NCBI GenBank assembly: GCA_002342025.1
Contig: DDPD01000059.1
Location: 1-60,423, forward strand
Reading direction: 5' to 3'
Length of the DNA stretch: 60,423 nt
From: Moraxellaceae bacterium UBA2477
GTDB lineage: Bacteria; Pseudomonadota; Gammaproteobacteria; Pseudomonadales; Moraxellaceae
The notes under the pieces were generated by a model that worked only from the letters and a program-made list of their open reading frames with translations, was not told the origin of the DNA and did not search any database. Within the stretch, counting starts at the first letter, position 1; each line of letters begins with the position of its first letter. Below are positions 40,578 through 48,666 of the stretch, in pieces. A program made the position numbers and the translations under genes.

Positions 40578-41270
40578 CTAGGACTCTGTAATAGCAAGGC
40601 TACGCGAGCCCATCAAAATCATTTTCAACATGAGTGCAGTCTGCTCTAGGGTGTCACTCTGTGCCTGTGCGTTCTGGCTCGCGGCGCTGGCTCCCATAAC
40701 AAAGACCAACCGAGTAATGGCACGCGCCACTAGATCAGCGCGATACAACTTATGGCCATTCAATGCCTCCAGTCGCAGCAGGTCATTCATGAGCTCATCT
40801 TCGAAAAAGACCAACTGCTTTTCCACGGCCTGCTTAAAGGCATCCGAACCCACCTTCCCCTCTCGCAACAATAAATCGAGATAGCCCGCCTCCGAATTGA
40901 GCTGCTCCATAAACACCTCTAAAGAGGTGCGAACGACACTGCGCTCACGACTGACACGCTGCCTCGCCTCACTAAAAATACGGCGCAGACTGCTACCGGC
41001 CAGCTCGATGAGAGCGATGGCAAGCTCGTCAATATCTTTGAAATGGCGATAAAAGCTGTTCGGGGCGATGCCAGCCGCACGCGCCACCTCACGCAAACTC
41101 AGTGTAGACACACTGCGGGTTGGTCCCAGCAGGGACATGGCGGCGGCAATTAGCTCTTCGCGCGATATGACGGCCCGACGCCCCTGTGGTCCCCGGGCTA
41201 GACGCTCAGCTGCAGGCGCTGGCAACGCGGTAGTGTCATTCATTCTGCTCATACTCTGGTTGGCAGGCAT
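40578..41270 (-). CDS. TetR-family fatty acid desaturation repressor (DesT/FabR-like)
   Basis: This 230-residue repressor has the DesT/FabR DNA-binding domain (about 30-80) with TLSLREVARAAGIAPNSFYR and HFKDIDELAIALIELAG, then the acyl-CoA-sensing domain with RSVVRTSLEVFMEQL and LRMI-like C-terminal residues. In Pseudomonas DesT binds acyl-CoAs and represses desCB; FabR controls fabA/fabB in enteric bacteria. Here it is divergent from a ferredoxin reductase/desaturase pair, the desT-desC-desB layout. Several starts are possible (ATG at 41270, 41252 or 41243). A palindrome overlapping the desC promoter is the probable operator. Confidence 0.88.
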   Translation of the reverse strand: MPANQSMSRMNDTTALPAPAAERLARGPQGRRAVISREELIAAAMSLLGPTRSVSTLSLREVARAAGIAPNSFYRHFKDIDELAIALIELAGSSLRRIFSEARQRVSRERSVVRTSLEVFMEQLNSEAGYLDLLLREGKVGSDAFKQAVEKQLVFFEDELMNDLLRLEALNGHKLYRADLVARAITRLVFVMGASAASQNAQAQSDTLEQTALMLKMILMGSRSLAITES

Positions 41271-41329
41271 GAACAAAGTATAGAGCCAATGAGCCTAGAC
41301 ATTCATGCAGAAACAACGATGCAGCACCA

Positions 41330-41345
41330 ATAGACATATGTCTAT
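41330..41345. promoter_or_regulatory. Palindromic operator between desT-like and desC-like genes
   Basis: ATAGACATATGTCTAT is a perfect 16-bp palindrome. It covers the -35 box (TAGACA) of the desC promoter, so binding by the divergent TetR-family protein would block transcription. TAGAC/GTCTA half-sites also occur in the nemR operator. Confidence 0.75.
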
Positions 41346-41358
41346 ACAAGTGTATAAT
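41331..41358 (+). promoter_or_regulatory. Sigma-70 promoter of the desC-desB operon
   Basis: TAGACA, 16 bases and TATAAT form a strong promoter, with the -10 box perfect and the -35 matching at five of six positions. The predicted start is near 41365, 18 bases before the desC ATG. Confidence 0.75.
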
Positions 41359-41382
41359 AAATGCATTACTTCTTACCTTCGG

Positions 41383-42447
41383 ATGTCCACTGTGCCTCCC
41401 AACCAAGCGACCTCCTTCCTATTGGATGCATTATTTAGTGCCGATGCTTTCGATTTTTGGTCGCGCAAAGTGCATCCACTGTGGTCTTGTAAAAAGCCAC
41501 TCGCGCAGATTATTTCAAAACACCCAGAGTCAGAGGATGCCGTAACCCTCGTTTTGAAACCGAACCGTCACGTCAGTGCCTTTATTGCAGGGCAACACGT
41601 CAACGTCAGTGTCGAAATCGATGGCCGCCAGCACAGTCGCAGTTACAGCCCACGTTATCTCGCAAACAATCAAATCGCTATTACCGTCAAACGCATAGAA
41701 GGTGGCAAGGTCAGCACCTGGCTCTGTAATCAGAGTCAGCGGGGCGATATCGTGCAATTGAATGCTCCTTTTGGCGAAATGACGCTAAAGGAAAACCCGA
41801 GCCACGCTATTTTTCTTGCCGCGGGAAGTGGCATCACGCCCTTCCTAAGTTTGATTCAGGCGCATGCGAAGACGGGCCAACGCATCACATTGCTGTACTG
41901 GGTACGTGATGACGCCTCTACTTGCTTCACTGAAGCACTTACCCGACTTGAACAAGCAAACCCGGCATTTCGCCTGCATCTCCTGATGACACGACCCAAA
42001 GAAGGTAACGCCTCCGGTCGAATTCATCTCGCACAAATACAGGCACTGGTGCCAGATTTAGCCAACACACATTGGTATGCCTGTGGTCCGGAGGGCTTTG
42101 TTAGCACTGCCGCCGGATTGGCCAAACAATTCAGTCGGCCCTTTCTGGGGGAAGCCTTTAGCTTACCTGAGCTGGCGACAAGCCCAGGCGAGCACGTACA
42201 AATCCATCTGCTGAAAAGCCGTAAAACGATTTCAGTGCCTTCGGGTGAGCCCTTGTTAAGTGCGCTGGAAAATGCCGGCATTCAACCTGCTCACGGCTGT
42301 CGCCGAGGCATTTGCAATACCTGCGCCTGCCCCAAGAGCAGCGGCACAACACGCAACATTTTGACCCAAGAAGAGCAGCACGAAGCGGTCTCCGGATTAC
42401 GCTTATGCATCAGTGCAGCCTGCTCAGACTTGACGTTAGACCTCTAA
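41383..42447 (+). CDS. Ferredoxin-NADP reductase-type electron donor of the desaturase (DesC-like)
   Basis: This 354-residue flavoprotein passes electrons to the adjacent desaturase. It has an FAD domain with HSRSYSP (about residues 85-91), an NAD(P) domain with IFLAAGSGITPFLSLIQAH, and a C-terminal plant-type 2Fe-2S domain with HGCRRGICNTCACP (C-x4-C-x2-C) and a last Cys near CISAAC. The ATG at 41383 is chosen because upstream codons overlap the promoter. The desaturase gene begins within about 20 bases, and the TetR-family gene is divergent. This matches the DesC role in Pseudomonas. Confidence 0.9.
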   Translation: MSTVPPNQATSFLLDALFSADAFDFWSRKVHPLWSCKKPLAQIISKHPESEDAVTLVLKPNRHVSAFIAGQHVNVSVEIDGRQHSRSYSPRYLANNQIAITVKRIEGGKVSTWLCNQSQRGDIVQLNAPFGEMTLKENPSHAIFLAAGSGITPFLSLIQAHAKTGQRITLLYWVRDDASTCFTEALTRLEQANPAFRLHLLMTRPKEGNASGRIHLAQIQALVPDLANTHWYACGPEGFVSTAAGLAKQFSRPFLGEAFSLPELATSPGEHVQIHLLKSRKTISVPSGEPLLSALENAGIQPAHGCRRGICNTCACPKSSGTTRNILTQEEQHEAVSGLRLCISAACSDLTLDL

Positions 42448-42465
42448 AGCCATCGGAACATGCTC

Positions 42466-43578
42466 ATGAAAAACCTGAATAAACGCACACTGTCTGCCCA
42501 AGAGTTAGATCTACTCGCCAAAGAGCTTGATGCTGTGCGCGCACGTGCAATGGCCGATGTCGGCAAAAAAGATGCACGCTATATACGACGTGTCGTCGCA
42601 CTGGTGCGCTATAGCGCTTTTGCCGGTCGCGCCCTGCTCATGCTTAGCTTCTTCCCGCCGGCCTGGGTGCTGGGCACGCTACTACTGGCGCTGTCGAAGA
42701 TCGTGGAGAACATGGAGGTCGCGCACAATGTCATGCACGGCCAGTACGACTGGATGGGCGACCCCAGCCTGAACGGCCAGACCTACGAATGGGATCTGGT
42801 CGGCACCAGCGACAACTGGCGCACCTCACACAATTTCATGCATCACACCTACACCAACATTAAGGGCATGGATGATGATGTGGGCTATGGCGTGCTGCGC
42901 CTGTTCCCGGAGCAGCGCTGGAAGTCGCACTACCTTTTCCAACCCTTTTATGCCGTGATTTTTGCGCTGTTATTTCAGTGGGGAATCGCTATTCAAGAGC
43001 TGCGTCTCGGCCAGCTATTCAGCGGCAGGAAGTCCAAGGAAAAGTTTGCCGAAGAGTTCGCACCGGTGAAACGCAAGATGCGCCAGCAGATGTTCAAGGA
43101 CTATGTGTTCTTCCCGCTCCTCGCCGGCCCGTTCTTTCTGCCGGTGCTGGCCGGTAACTTCGTCGCCAACGGCATCCGCAATGTCTGGACCTATTCGATC
43201 ATTTTCTGTGGTCACTTCACCCGTGATGCCGAGATTTTCCCAAAGAGCGTGCTCAAGGATGAAAGCCGTGGCCACTGGTATATGCGCCAGATCAAGGGCT
43301 CGTCGAATCTGGAAGGCGGTAAATTGCTCAACCTGCTGTCGGGCAACCTCAGCCACCAAATCGAGCACCATTTATTCCCGGATGTACCGGCTTGGCGCTA
43401 TGCCGAGATGGCCAAAGATGTCCGTGCCATCTGTGATCGTCATGGCCTTCATTACAATACCGGCTCGTTTATGAAGCAGGCCGGTCAGGTGACTTGGCGT
43501 ATCCTTCGCTATGCATTTCCATCGAAAACACCCAGCGCTCACCTCAATGAATTTCGTGCAGAAAGCACTACAGGTTAA
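42466..43578 (+). CDS. Membrane fatty acid desaturase (DesB-like)
   Basis: This 370-residue di-iron desaturase introduces a double bond into acyl chains, probably acyl-CoA delta-9. All three histidine boxes are present: HNVMH in EVAHNVMHGQYDW, HNFMHH in RTSHNFMHHTYTN, and HQIEHH in LSHQIEHHLFPDVPAWRY. Two pairs of membrane segments lie around residues 50-80 and 170-250. Of two ATGs six bases apart, the second has better spacing from the CGGA site. It works with the upstream reductase and is probably repressed by the divergent DesT-like protein when unsaturated acyl-CoA is plentiful. Confidence 0.92.
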   Translation: MKNLNKRTLSAQELDLLAKELDAVRARAMADVGKKDARYIRRVVALVRYSAFAGRALLMLSFFPPAWVLGTLLLALSKIVENMEVAHNVMHGQYDWMGDPSLNGQTYEWDLVGTSDNWRTSHNFMHHTYTNIKGMDDDVGYGVLRLFPEQRWKSHYLFQPFYAVIFALLFQWGIAIQELRLGQLFSGRKSKEKFAEEFAPVKRKMRQQMFKDYVFFPLLAGPFFLPVLAGNFVANGIRNVWTYSIIFCGHFTRDAEIFPKSVLKDESRGHWYMRQIKGSSNLEGGKLLNLLSGNLSHQIEHHLFPDVPAWRYAEMAKDVRAICDRHGLHYNTGSFMKQAGQVTWRILRYAFPSKTPSAHLNEFRAESTTG

Positions 43579-44358
43579 TTAGCGCCACGGCTGCGACAAC
43601 ATGCCGGGAATGCTGTTGTCGCGGTCCTCGTGTAAAGTGTTTAAGCCAATCTCAAGCGCATTCCCTTGCGCGGAGACTGCGCGATAGGACGAAAACAGCC
43701 AGTCCCACCACGGCACTAAAAAGCCAAAATTAGTATCGGTTTCTTCCGGACGGCGCGAGTGATGTACGCGATGCATGTCGGGCGTGACCAATACGCGGCG
43801 CAACCCCGCATCGAGACGCGGATTCAGCCGAATATTGGCGTGATTAAACAAGGCTGAACTGCTCAATAAAACCTCAAAAAGCAGCACGGCTTCCGCCGGA
43901 GCACCTAATGCCAACACCACCAGCATCTTCCAAATCATAGAGAAGAACATTTCCAGTGGATGGAAACGCAGGGCGGTAGTGACATCCAGCACTCGATCAC
44001 TGTGATGTAAGCGGTGCAAACGCCAGAGCAAGGGCCAGGCATGCGATAGCCGGTGTTGGGCGTAGATGCATAAATCCAGCACGAAAATAGAAATAACACT
44101 GGCTAGGAATGGCGGCAACGACACCATAGCCAATAGGCCTAAGCCCTGTTGTTCTGACCACAACGCCACGGTGACTAGGGAAACAGGCAAGAAAACCCTG
44201 AGCAGAACAATGGCTATGGCTTGCAGCGCGAGGTGATTACGCCAACGCCGCGCGAGATTTTGCGTAGCCCTACGCCAAGGGTAAACCTGCTCAAGGCTCG
44301 CCATCACCAACAAAGTGAGGAGAAAGGGCGCTAGGCGAAGCAAAGTCTCATTTAGCAT
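43579..44358 (-). CDS. Sterol desaturase / fatty acid hydroxylase family protein
   Basis: This 259-residue membrane protein has four or five helices and the eight-histidine pattern of the fatty acid hydroxylase superfamily: AQHRLSHAWPLLWRLHRLHH (about 106-125), FHPLE, and MHRVHHSRRPEETDTNFGF near the end. Members hydroxylate or desaturate lipids with a di-iron centre; bacterial substrates are mostly unknown. It converges on the desaturase gene with no gap between the stops. A 13-bp inverted repeat lies 17-46 bases before its ATG, probably controlling it. Confidence 0.88.
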   Translation of the reverse strand: MLNETLLRLAPFLLTLLVMASLEQVYPWRRATQNLARRWRNHLALQAIAIVLLRVFLPVSLVTVALWSEQQGLGLLAMVSLPPFLASVISIFVLDLCIYAQHRLSHAWPLLWRLHRLHHSDRVLDVTTALRFHPLEMFFSMIWKMLVVLALGAPAEAVLLFEVLLSSSALFNHANIRLNPRLDAGLRRVLVTPDMHRVHHSRRPEETDTNFGFLVPWWDWLFSSYRAVSAQGNALEIGLNTLHEDRDNSIPGMLSQPWR

Positions 44359-44374
44359 TAAGGCAGTCTAAATC

Positions 44375-44404
44375 GTATAAGGTCTAGGACTCTAGACCTT
44401 ATAC
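44375..44404. repeat. 13-bp perfect inverted repeat before the sterol desaturase-like gene
   Basis: GTATAAGGTCTAG-GACT-CTAGACCTTATAC has 13 perfect base pairs and a 4-base loop. No T-run follows on either strand, so it is more likely an operator or a leader hairpin than a terminator. The inner CTAGAC word is shared with the nemR operator. Confidence 0.75.
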
Positions 44405-44441
44405 CTACCTCACTAGATTAGGCTCCAGTAGACAAGAAACT

Positions 44442-44774
44442 TTAAGCATCTTTAATGGTTGTACTGGACCCGTTAGCTTTAACAGATTCGATGCCCTTTT
44501 GACGAGCAGCGGCACTGGTATACAGCTCACTCTGACCAATCACTTGGCCATTGGTTGCTTTCAAAACAAACCAAAAGTTGCCTTTATCGGACTCTTTACA
44601 CTCATAGCGACTGTCACTGAGCGAATTTTTCTGCACAGACGCAATACCCGCTTCCGCACTGGCTTTCTGCTTATAGCCTTCAGACTTCAAAATCTGTTCA
44701 TGGTTTCCTGCGTATAGACCGAAATACCACTCTTGGTTCTTTTCGCTTTGCTTAAGCTTGTAGTAACCCGCCAT
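44442..44774 (-). CDS. YegP-like DUF1508 protein
   Basis: This 110-residue protein consists of two DUF1508 repeats: GYYKLKQSEKNQEWYFGLYA then GYKQKASAEAGIASVQKN, and GNFWFVLKATNGQVIGQSEL then YTSAAARQKGIESVKANG. The YegP family is widespread, small and cytoplasmic, with no established function. The ATG at 44774 has a GGGAG site six bases upstream. The 261 bases to dusA contain no gene I can support; only a short AGAGT-TAG-ACTCT repeat at 45008-45020 was noticed. Confidence 0.92.
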   Translation of the reverse strand: MAGYYKLKQSEKNQEWYFGLYAGNHEQILKSEGYKQKASAEAGIASVQKNSLSDSRYECKESDKGNFWFVLKATNGQVIGQSELYTSAAARQKGIESVKANGSSTTIKDA

Positions 44775-45035
44775 AACCAACTCCCATAGACAAAAAGCAC
44801 TTGAACATCACACATGCTCAGCGACTATTGAGTAGGATTTTACTTAATGCAATAACCGCTGATCGGGCGCTAGAAGGTAGTCTTTACGGGCAAGATCATG
44901 CCAAAGAGCAAGCAGCATGAGACACTACACCCACTTCACGGGCGTAAAGCCGATTTATGAACCACCCACCTGCTGGTCAACTGCCGATTTAGGCTCGTTA
45001 GACGCTCAGAGTTAGACTCTAGTTAGTTTGAACCT

Positions 45036-46007
45036 ATGATTTCACAACCGAAAAAACTCTCCGTAGCGCCCATGATGGATTGGACCACGCGTGCTGCGCG
45101 CAACTTCCTGCGCCTGTGCAATCCGCAGGTTCGTCTCTATACCGAGATGGTCACCACGCAAGCACTGATCTACGGCGATGTGCCTCGCCACCTGCGCTTT
45201 GAAGCCGAAGAGCACCCCATTGCCTTACAGCTCGGCGGCAGTGATCTGAAGGACTTAGTGCATTGCGCCAAGCTCGGCGAGGACTGGGGCTACGATGAAA
45301 TTAACCTCAATGTGGGCTGCCCCTCGGATCGCGTTCAACAGGGGCGTATTGGCGCCTGTTTGATGGCCGAGCCAACCCATGTCGCTGAGGTGGTTGCCGC
45401 CATGCAAGCCGCCGTGAGCGTGCCGGTCACCGTAAAGCATCGCATTGGTATTGATGGTTTAGAGCACTACGACGATATGCTTAATTTCGTCGATACCGTG
45501 GCCGCGCAAGGCTGTAAGCATTTCATTGTGCATGCACGCATCGCTATTCTGGCGGGCCTTAGCCCCAAGGAAAATCGCGAAGTTCCGCCGCTGCGCTATA
45601 CCGATGTGTATCGCCTAAAGCAGGACCGGCCGGACCTCTGCATTGAAATTAACGGCGGCATTAAAACAGTGGATGAAATTGTGGGGCATTGGCAGCACAC
45701 TGATGGCGTCATGATTGGCCGTGAGGCCTATCACAACCCTTACTTGCTCACGCAAGCACAAACACTCTGGGCCGCCACGGATTTACCCTCGCGGGCCGAT
45801 ATTCTTCAGGCTTATATACCTTTTGTGGAAAAAGAACTGGCCAGTGGTGTTCCTTTGAATCAAATCACACGGCATATTCTAGGTCTGTTCTTGGGCATGC
45901 CCGGGGGCCGACGCTTTCGCCAAGTCCTGAGCACCCGTGCGCATCTTCCCGGTGCTGGTTTAGATGTCTTGCGGGATGCGGCGGCGCAAACTGAGCAAAT
46001 CATTTAA
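45036..46007 (+). CDS. dusA: tRNA-dihydrouridine(20/20a) synthase DusA
   Basis: DusA reduces U20 and U20a of tRNA to dihydrouridine using FMN and NADPH. The 323-residue product has SVAPMMDWTTRAARNFLRL at the start, the catalytic Cys in LNVGCPSDRVQQGRIGACLM, the FMN region VTVKHRIGID, and the DusA-specific LSPKENREVPPLRY. Length and motifs fit DusA rather than DusB or DusC. tal follows 13 bases later on the same strand. Confidence 0.95.
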   Translation: MISQPKKLSVAPMMDWTTRAARNFLRLCNPQVRLYTEMVTTQALIYGDVPRHLRFEAEEHPIALQLGGSDLKDLVHCAKLGEDWGYDEINLNVGCPSDRVQQGRIGACLMAEPTHVAEVVAAMQAAVSVPVTVKHRIGIDGLEHYDDMLNFVDTVAAQGCKHFIVHARIAILAGLSPKENREVPPLRYTDVYRLKQDRPDLCIEINGGIKTVDEIVGHWQHTDGVMIGREAYHNPYLLTQAQTLWAATDLPSRADILQAYIPFVEKELASGVPLNQITRHILGLFLGMPGGRRFRQVLSTRAHLPGAGLDVLRDAAAQTEQII

Positions 46008-46020
46008 CGCGAGTCCGTGC

Positions 46021-46968
46021 ATGAATCCGCTACAACAATTACACGCCTGCACCATCGTGGTTGCCGATACCGGTGACATCGACAGCATTCGCCGCCTGAA
46101 GCCGGTCGATGCCACCACCAACCCGTCGCTGATTCTCAAGGCCGCAAGCGACCCGGCCTATGCCGACATCCTGACGCTAGGCATCGCCAGTGCCAGCAAG
46201 CTCGCGCCCAGTCAGCGTATGACTGCCGCTATTGAGGCGGTGTCGGTCGGCTTTGGTGTGGAGATTCTGAAACACATTCCCGGCCTGATCTCGACCGAAG
46301 TAGATGCTCGATTGTCTTTCGATGTGCCCGCCACGTTGGCGCAAGCGCGTCGCTTGATTCAACGCTACCGTGAGGCCGGCGTGCCGCGTGAGCGTGTGCT
46401 GGTCAAAATTGCCAGCACCTGGGAAGGCATTCAAGCCGCTCGGCAGCTCGAGCAAGAAGGCATTCACACCAACCTCACCCTGCTTTTTAACTTTGCCCAA
46501 GCGCAAGCGGCTGCCGAAGCCGAAGCTACTCTGATTTCGCCGTTTGTGGGGCGCATTTTGGATTGGTACAAGGCCAAGACCGGCGAAAACTACAGTGCAG
46601 AAACAGACCCTGGCGTGGTTTCGGTACGCGAGATTTTTAGCTATTACAAAGCCTGTGGGCATAAGACTGTGGTCATGGGTGCAAGCTTTCGCAACACGGG
46701 CGAGATTCGTGCGCTGGCTGGCTGCGACAAACTCACCATTGGCCCTGCCCTGCTCGATGCCCTGGCGCTAGAAACCGAAGCCCTGCCCCCAGTACTCTGC
46801 GCCTCTGATATAGCTAAGCAGGCACGTCGCCCCGCTTTAAACGAAGCCACATTTCGCTGGCAATTAAATCAAGATGCAATGGCGACTGAAAAGCTATCCG
46901 AAGGAATTCGCTTATTCGCGGCAGACCTCGTCAAACTAGAAGCGCTGCTAGCACCACGTCTTAGCTGA
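46021..46968 (+). CDS. tal: Transaldolase
   Basis: Transaldolase moves dihydroxyacetone units between sugar phosphates in the pentose phosphate pathway. The ATG at 46021 gives 315 residues. The motifs DATTNPSLIL (with the early Asp), the Schiff-base lysine segment RVLVKIASTWEGIQAARQLE, and HTNLTLLFNFAQAQAA identify the TalB class; FVGRILDWYK is also typical. An earlier in-frame ATG lies inside dusA and is rejected. It converges on the STAS gene with only 8 bases between stops. Confidence 0.97.
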   Translation: MNPLQQLHACTIVVADTGDIDSIRRLKPVDATTNPSLILKAASDPAYADILTLGIASASKLAPSQRMTAAIEAVSVGFGVEILKHIPGLISTEVDARLSFDVPATLAQARRLIQRYREAGVPRERVLVKIASTWEGIQAARQLEQEGIHTNLTLLFNFAQAQAAAEAEATLISPFVGRILDWYKAKTGENYSAETDPGVVSVREIFSYYKACGHKTVVMGASFRNTGEIRALAGCDKLTIGPALLDALALETEALPPVLCASDIAKQARRPALNEATFRWQLNQDAMATEKLSEGIRLFAADLVKLEALLAPRLS

Positions 46969-46976
46969 ATCAAAGC

Positions 46977-47483
46977 TTAATGACGTTGGCGCTGCTCGTT
47001 TTCTAGGGCATCAACTAAACTACGAAAGGACACTTGGTTGCTCTCGTTGAGACTCATTAAGGTGCGGTGAGCATCAATCACACTCTGAGTAAGCTCATCT
47101 TCAGTTAAACACTCCACGGGTAGCTCGGCCAGCTTATCGCGTAAGGCCGCTGTGGTATGCAAAATGCGGAAGACCTGATCAAACCCCATACTTACCAAAA
47201 TACGCTCAATATCGGGGTTGATACAGAAAATAACGGGCCTACCCATCTTTCTGGATTGCAATGCAACTGCTATGCGCGCCAAAAGACCTAGGGCTGTGGA
47301 ATCAATAGCCTCTGTTTCGGTGAGGTCAATTAGTACGGCACGAAGACCCGCGTCGTGCAGAAGATAATCTTCTACAAAGGTTTCCAGCGAGGTACACAAC
47401 GGAACGCGCACGTCGCCCCGAAGTTTTAATACGTAAGTGCCGTTATGAACGGCATATTGCATTTTGCAGGCGTCCATTTTCAC
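46977..47483 (-). CDS. STAS-domain anti-sigma-factor antagonist-like protein
   Basis: This 168-residue protein has a STAS domain (about 8-105) with LKLRGDVRVPLCTSLETFV and the phosphorylatable Ser in EAIDSTALGLLARI, then a helical tail of about 60 residues. STAS proteins act in partner-switching systems: a kinase phosphorylates the Ser and a PP2C phosphatase removes it. The PP2C response regulator overlaps it by 4 bases and is the likely phosphatase. No matching anti-sigma kinase is in the window. The same pair beside tal and mlaA exists, as I recall, in Pseudomonas. Confidence 0.88.
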   Translation of the reverse strand: MKMDACKMQYAVHNGTYVLKLRGDVRVPLCTSLETFVEDYLLHDAGLRAVLIDLTETEAIDSTALGLLARIAVALQSRKMGRPVIFCINPDIERILVSMGFDQVFRILHTTAALRDKLAELPVECLTEDELTQSVIDAHRTLMSLNESNQVSFRSLVDALENEQRQRH

Positions 47484-48664
47484 TCGTCACGCTGAATCAT
47501 TAGCAACGCAATATCATCCGGGACGTCACGTACTGATGGCAGACCAAGGCGCTCGATGAGAACATCAAGTTGACCATTGGCGGCCGCAACTTCCGCACGC
47601 AAGTGAGCCTCCTTGGCGACTAAATCACTGGCGGAAAGAATCTCTAGGATACCATCGGAAGCGGCGACAAGCGAAAAGCGATGCTGCAAATCCACCACAT
47701 GCTCTTCATATTTTGCATCGGGAAAAAGACCTAAGGGCAAACCAGATCCCGCTAACTGCATGACTTCATTGCCGTTACATAAAATTGGCGGCGGATAATG
47801 CGCACCTACTGCGTAAGTAAGCTTTTGCAAATTTGTATCAATCACACCACAAAAAACCGTGAGATGTTTACCCGTATCCAACGCACGTAACTCTTCATTC
47901 ATGGCGGCCATGATACGAGCCGGAGAAAGCAATGAAACCGAGGTACGCTTCTCGAAGTGTCGTCGAATACGGTTCGTGAGCGTTTTCAAAAACACTGTGA
48001 CAAATGCACTGGATGCCCCGTGCCCAGAAACATCCGCTAAATAAAACGCTGTTCGGCCTGGACCCAAGCTGAAGTAATCCACAAAGTCACCCGACAAATA
48101 CAGCGAGGGTAAGGTGAAGTGGCTCAGTTTCAGCCCATTGGTTTCATGTGGGCTGGGCGGCAACATACGGCTTTGCACCTTGCGCCCTGCGCGCTGATCC
48201 ATTTCCAGCAATTTTAAGCTATGGGCGAGTCGCTCATTACTTTGCTCTAATTCTAAGCGGACACGCTGATTTTCATGTCGAAGGCTAAAACGCTCGATCG
48301 CGCGATGCACAGAAACTCGCAAGATATCGTCGTTTAGGAGTGATTTTATGAGGAAGTCACTGGCCCCCTCTTGCAGGGCGTTCACAGCTTCATTCAATGA
48401 AGCTGACTCCGTAATGACAATGACCGCCGTTTCGGGAAGCTCATGTAATACTGCGCGCAGTAATTGCGACCCATTGGCTAAAGCAAGTACCAGGTCGCCA
48501 ATAATAAGTGATGGTTTCAAATTCCGCGCCAGAGCGAACCCGGCATCGGCATCAGCGGCACTAACCACAGAGAAGCCGTCGAGTTGCAACCAGACACTAA
48601 TGCGCTCGCGCTGATCCGCATCAGCATCGATCACCAGGATCGTGCCTGGCGATGGAGGGCTCAT
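47480..48664 (-). CDS. Response regulator with PP2C (SpoIIE/RsbU-type) phosphatase domain
   Basis: This 394-residue protein has an N-terminal receiver (about 8-125) with acidic residues Asp13/Asp15, phospho-acceptor Asp57 (LIIGDLVLA) and Lys107 (DFLIKSLL). A coiled-coil linker (about 125-165, RVRLELEQSNERLAHSLKLL) leads to a PP2C/SpoIIE domain (about 175-394) with metal motifs GDFVDYF and LADVSGHGASSAFV and a final PDDIALLMI. Phosphorylation of the receiver probably activates dephosphorylation of the adjacent STAS protein. The cognate histidine kinase is not nearby. Confidence 0.92.
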   Translation of the reverse strand: MSPPSPGTILVIDADADQRERISVWLQLDGFSVVSAADADAGFALARNLKPSLIIGDLVLALANGSQLLRAVLHELPETAVIVITESASLNEAVNALQEGASDFLIKSLLNDDILRVSVHRAIERFSLRHENQRVRLELEQSNERLAHSLKLLEMDQRAGRKVQSRMLPPSPHETNGLKLSHFTLPSLYLSGDFVDYFSLGPGRTAFYLADVSGHGASSAFVTVFLKTLTNRIRRHFEKRTSVSLLSPARIMAAMNEELRALDTGKHLTVFCGVIDTNLQKLTYAVGAHYPPPILCNGNEVMQLAGSGLPLGLFPDAKYEEHVVDLQHRFSLVAASDGILEILSASDLVAKEAHLRAEVAAANGQLDVLIERLGLPSVRDVPDDIALLMIQRDE

Positions 48665-48666
48665 GG

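Noticed and set aside
45008..45020. AGAGT-TAG-ACTCT repeat before dusA as an operator
   Set aside because: Five-base arms are too short to support by themselves, and no promoter is evident around it.
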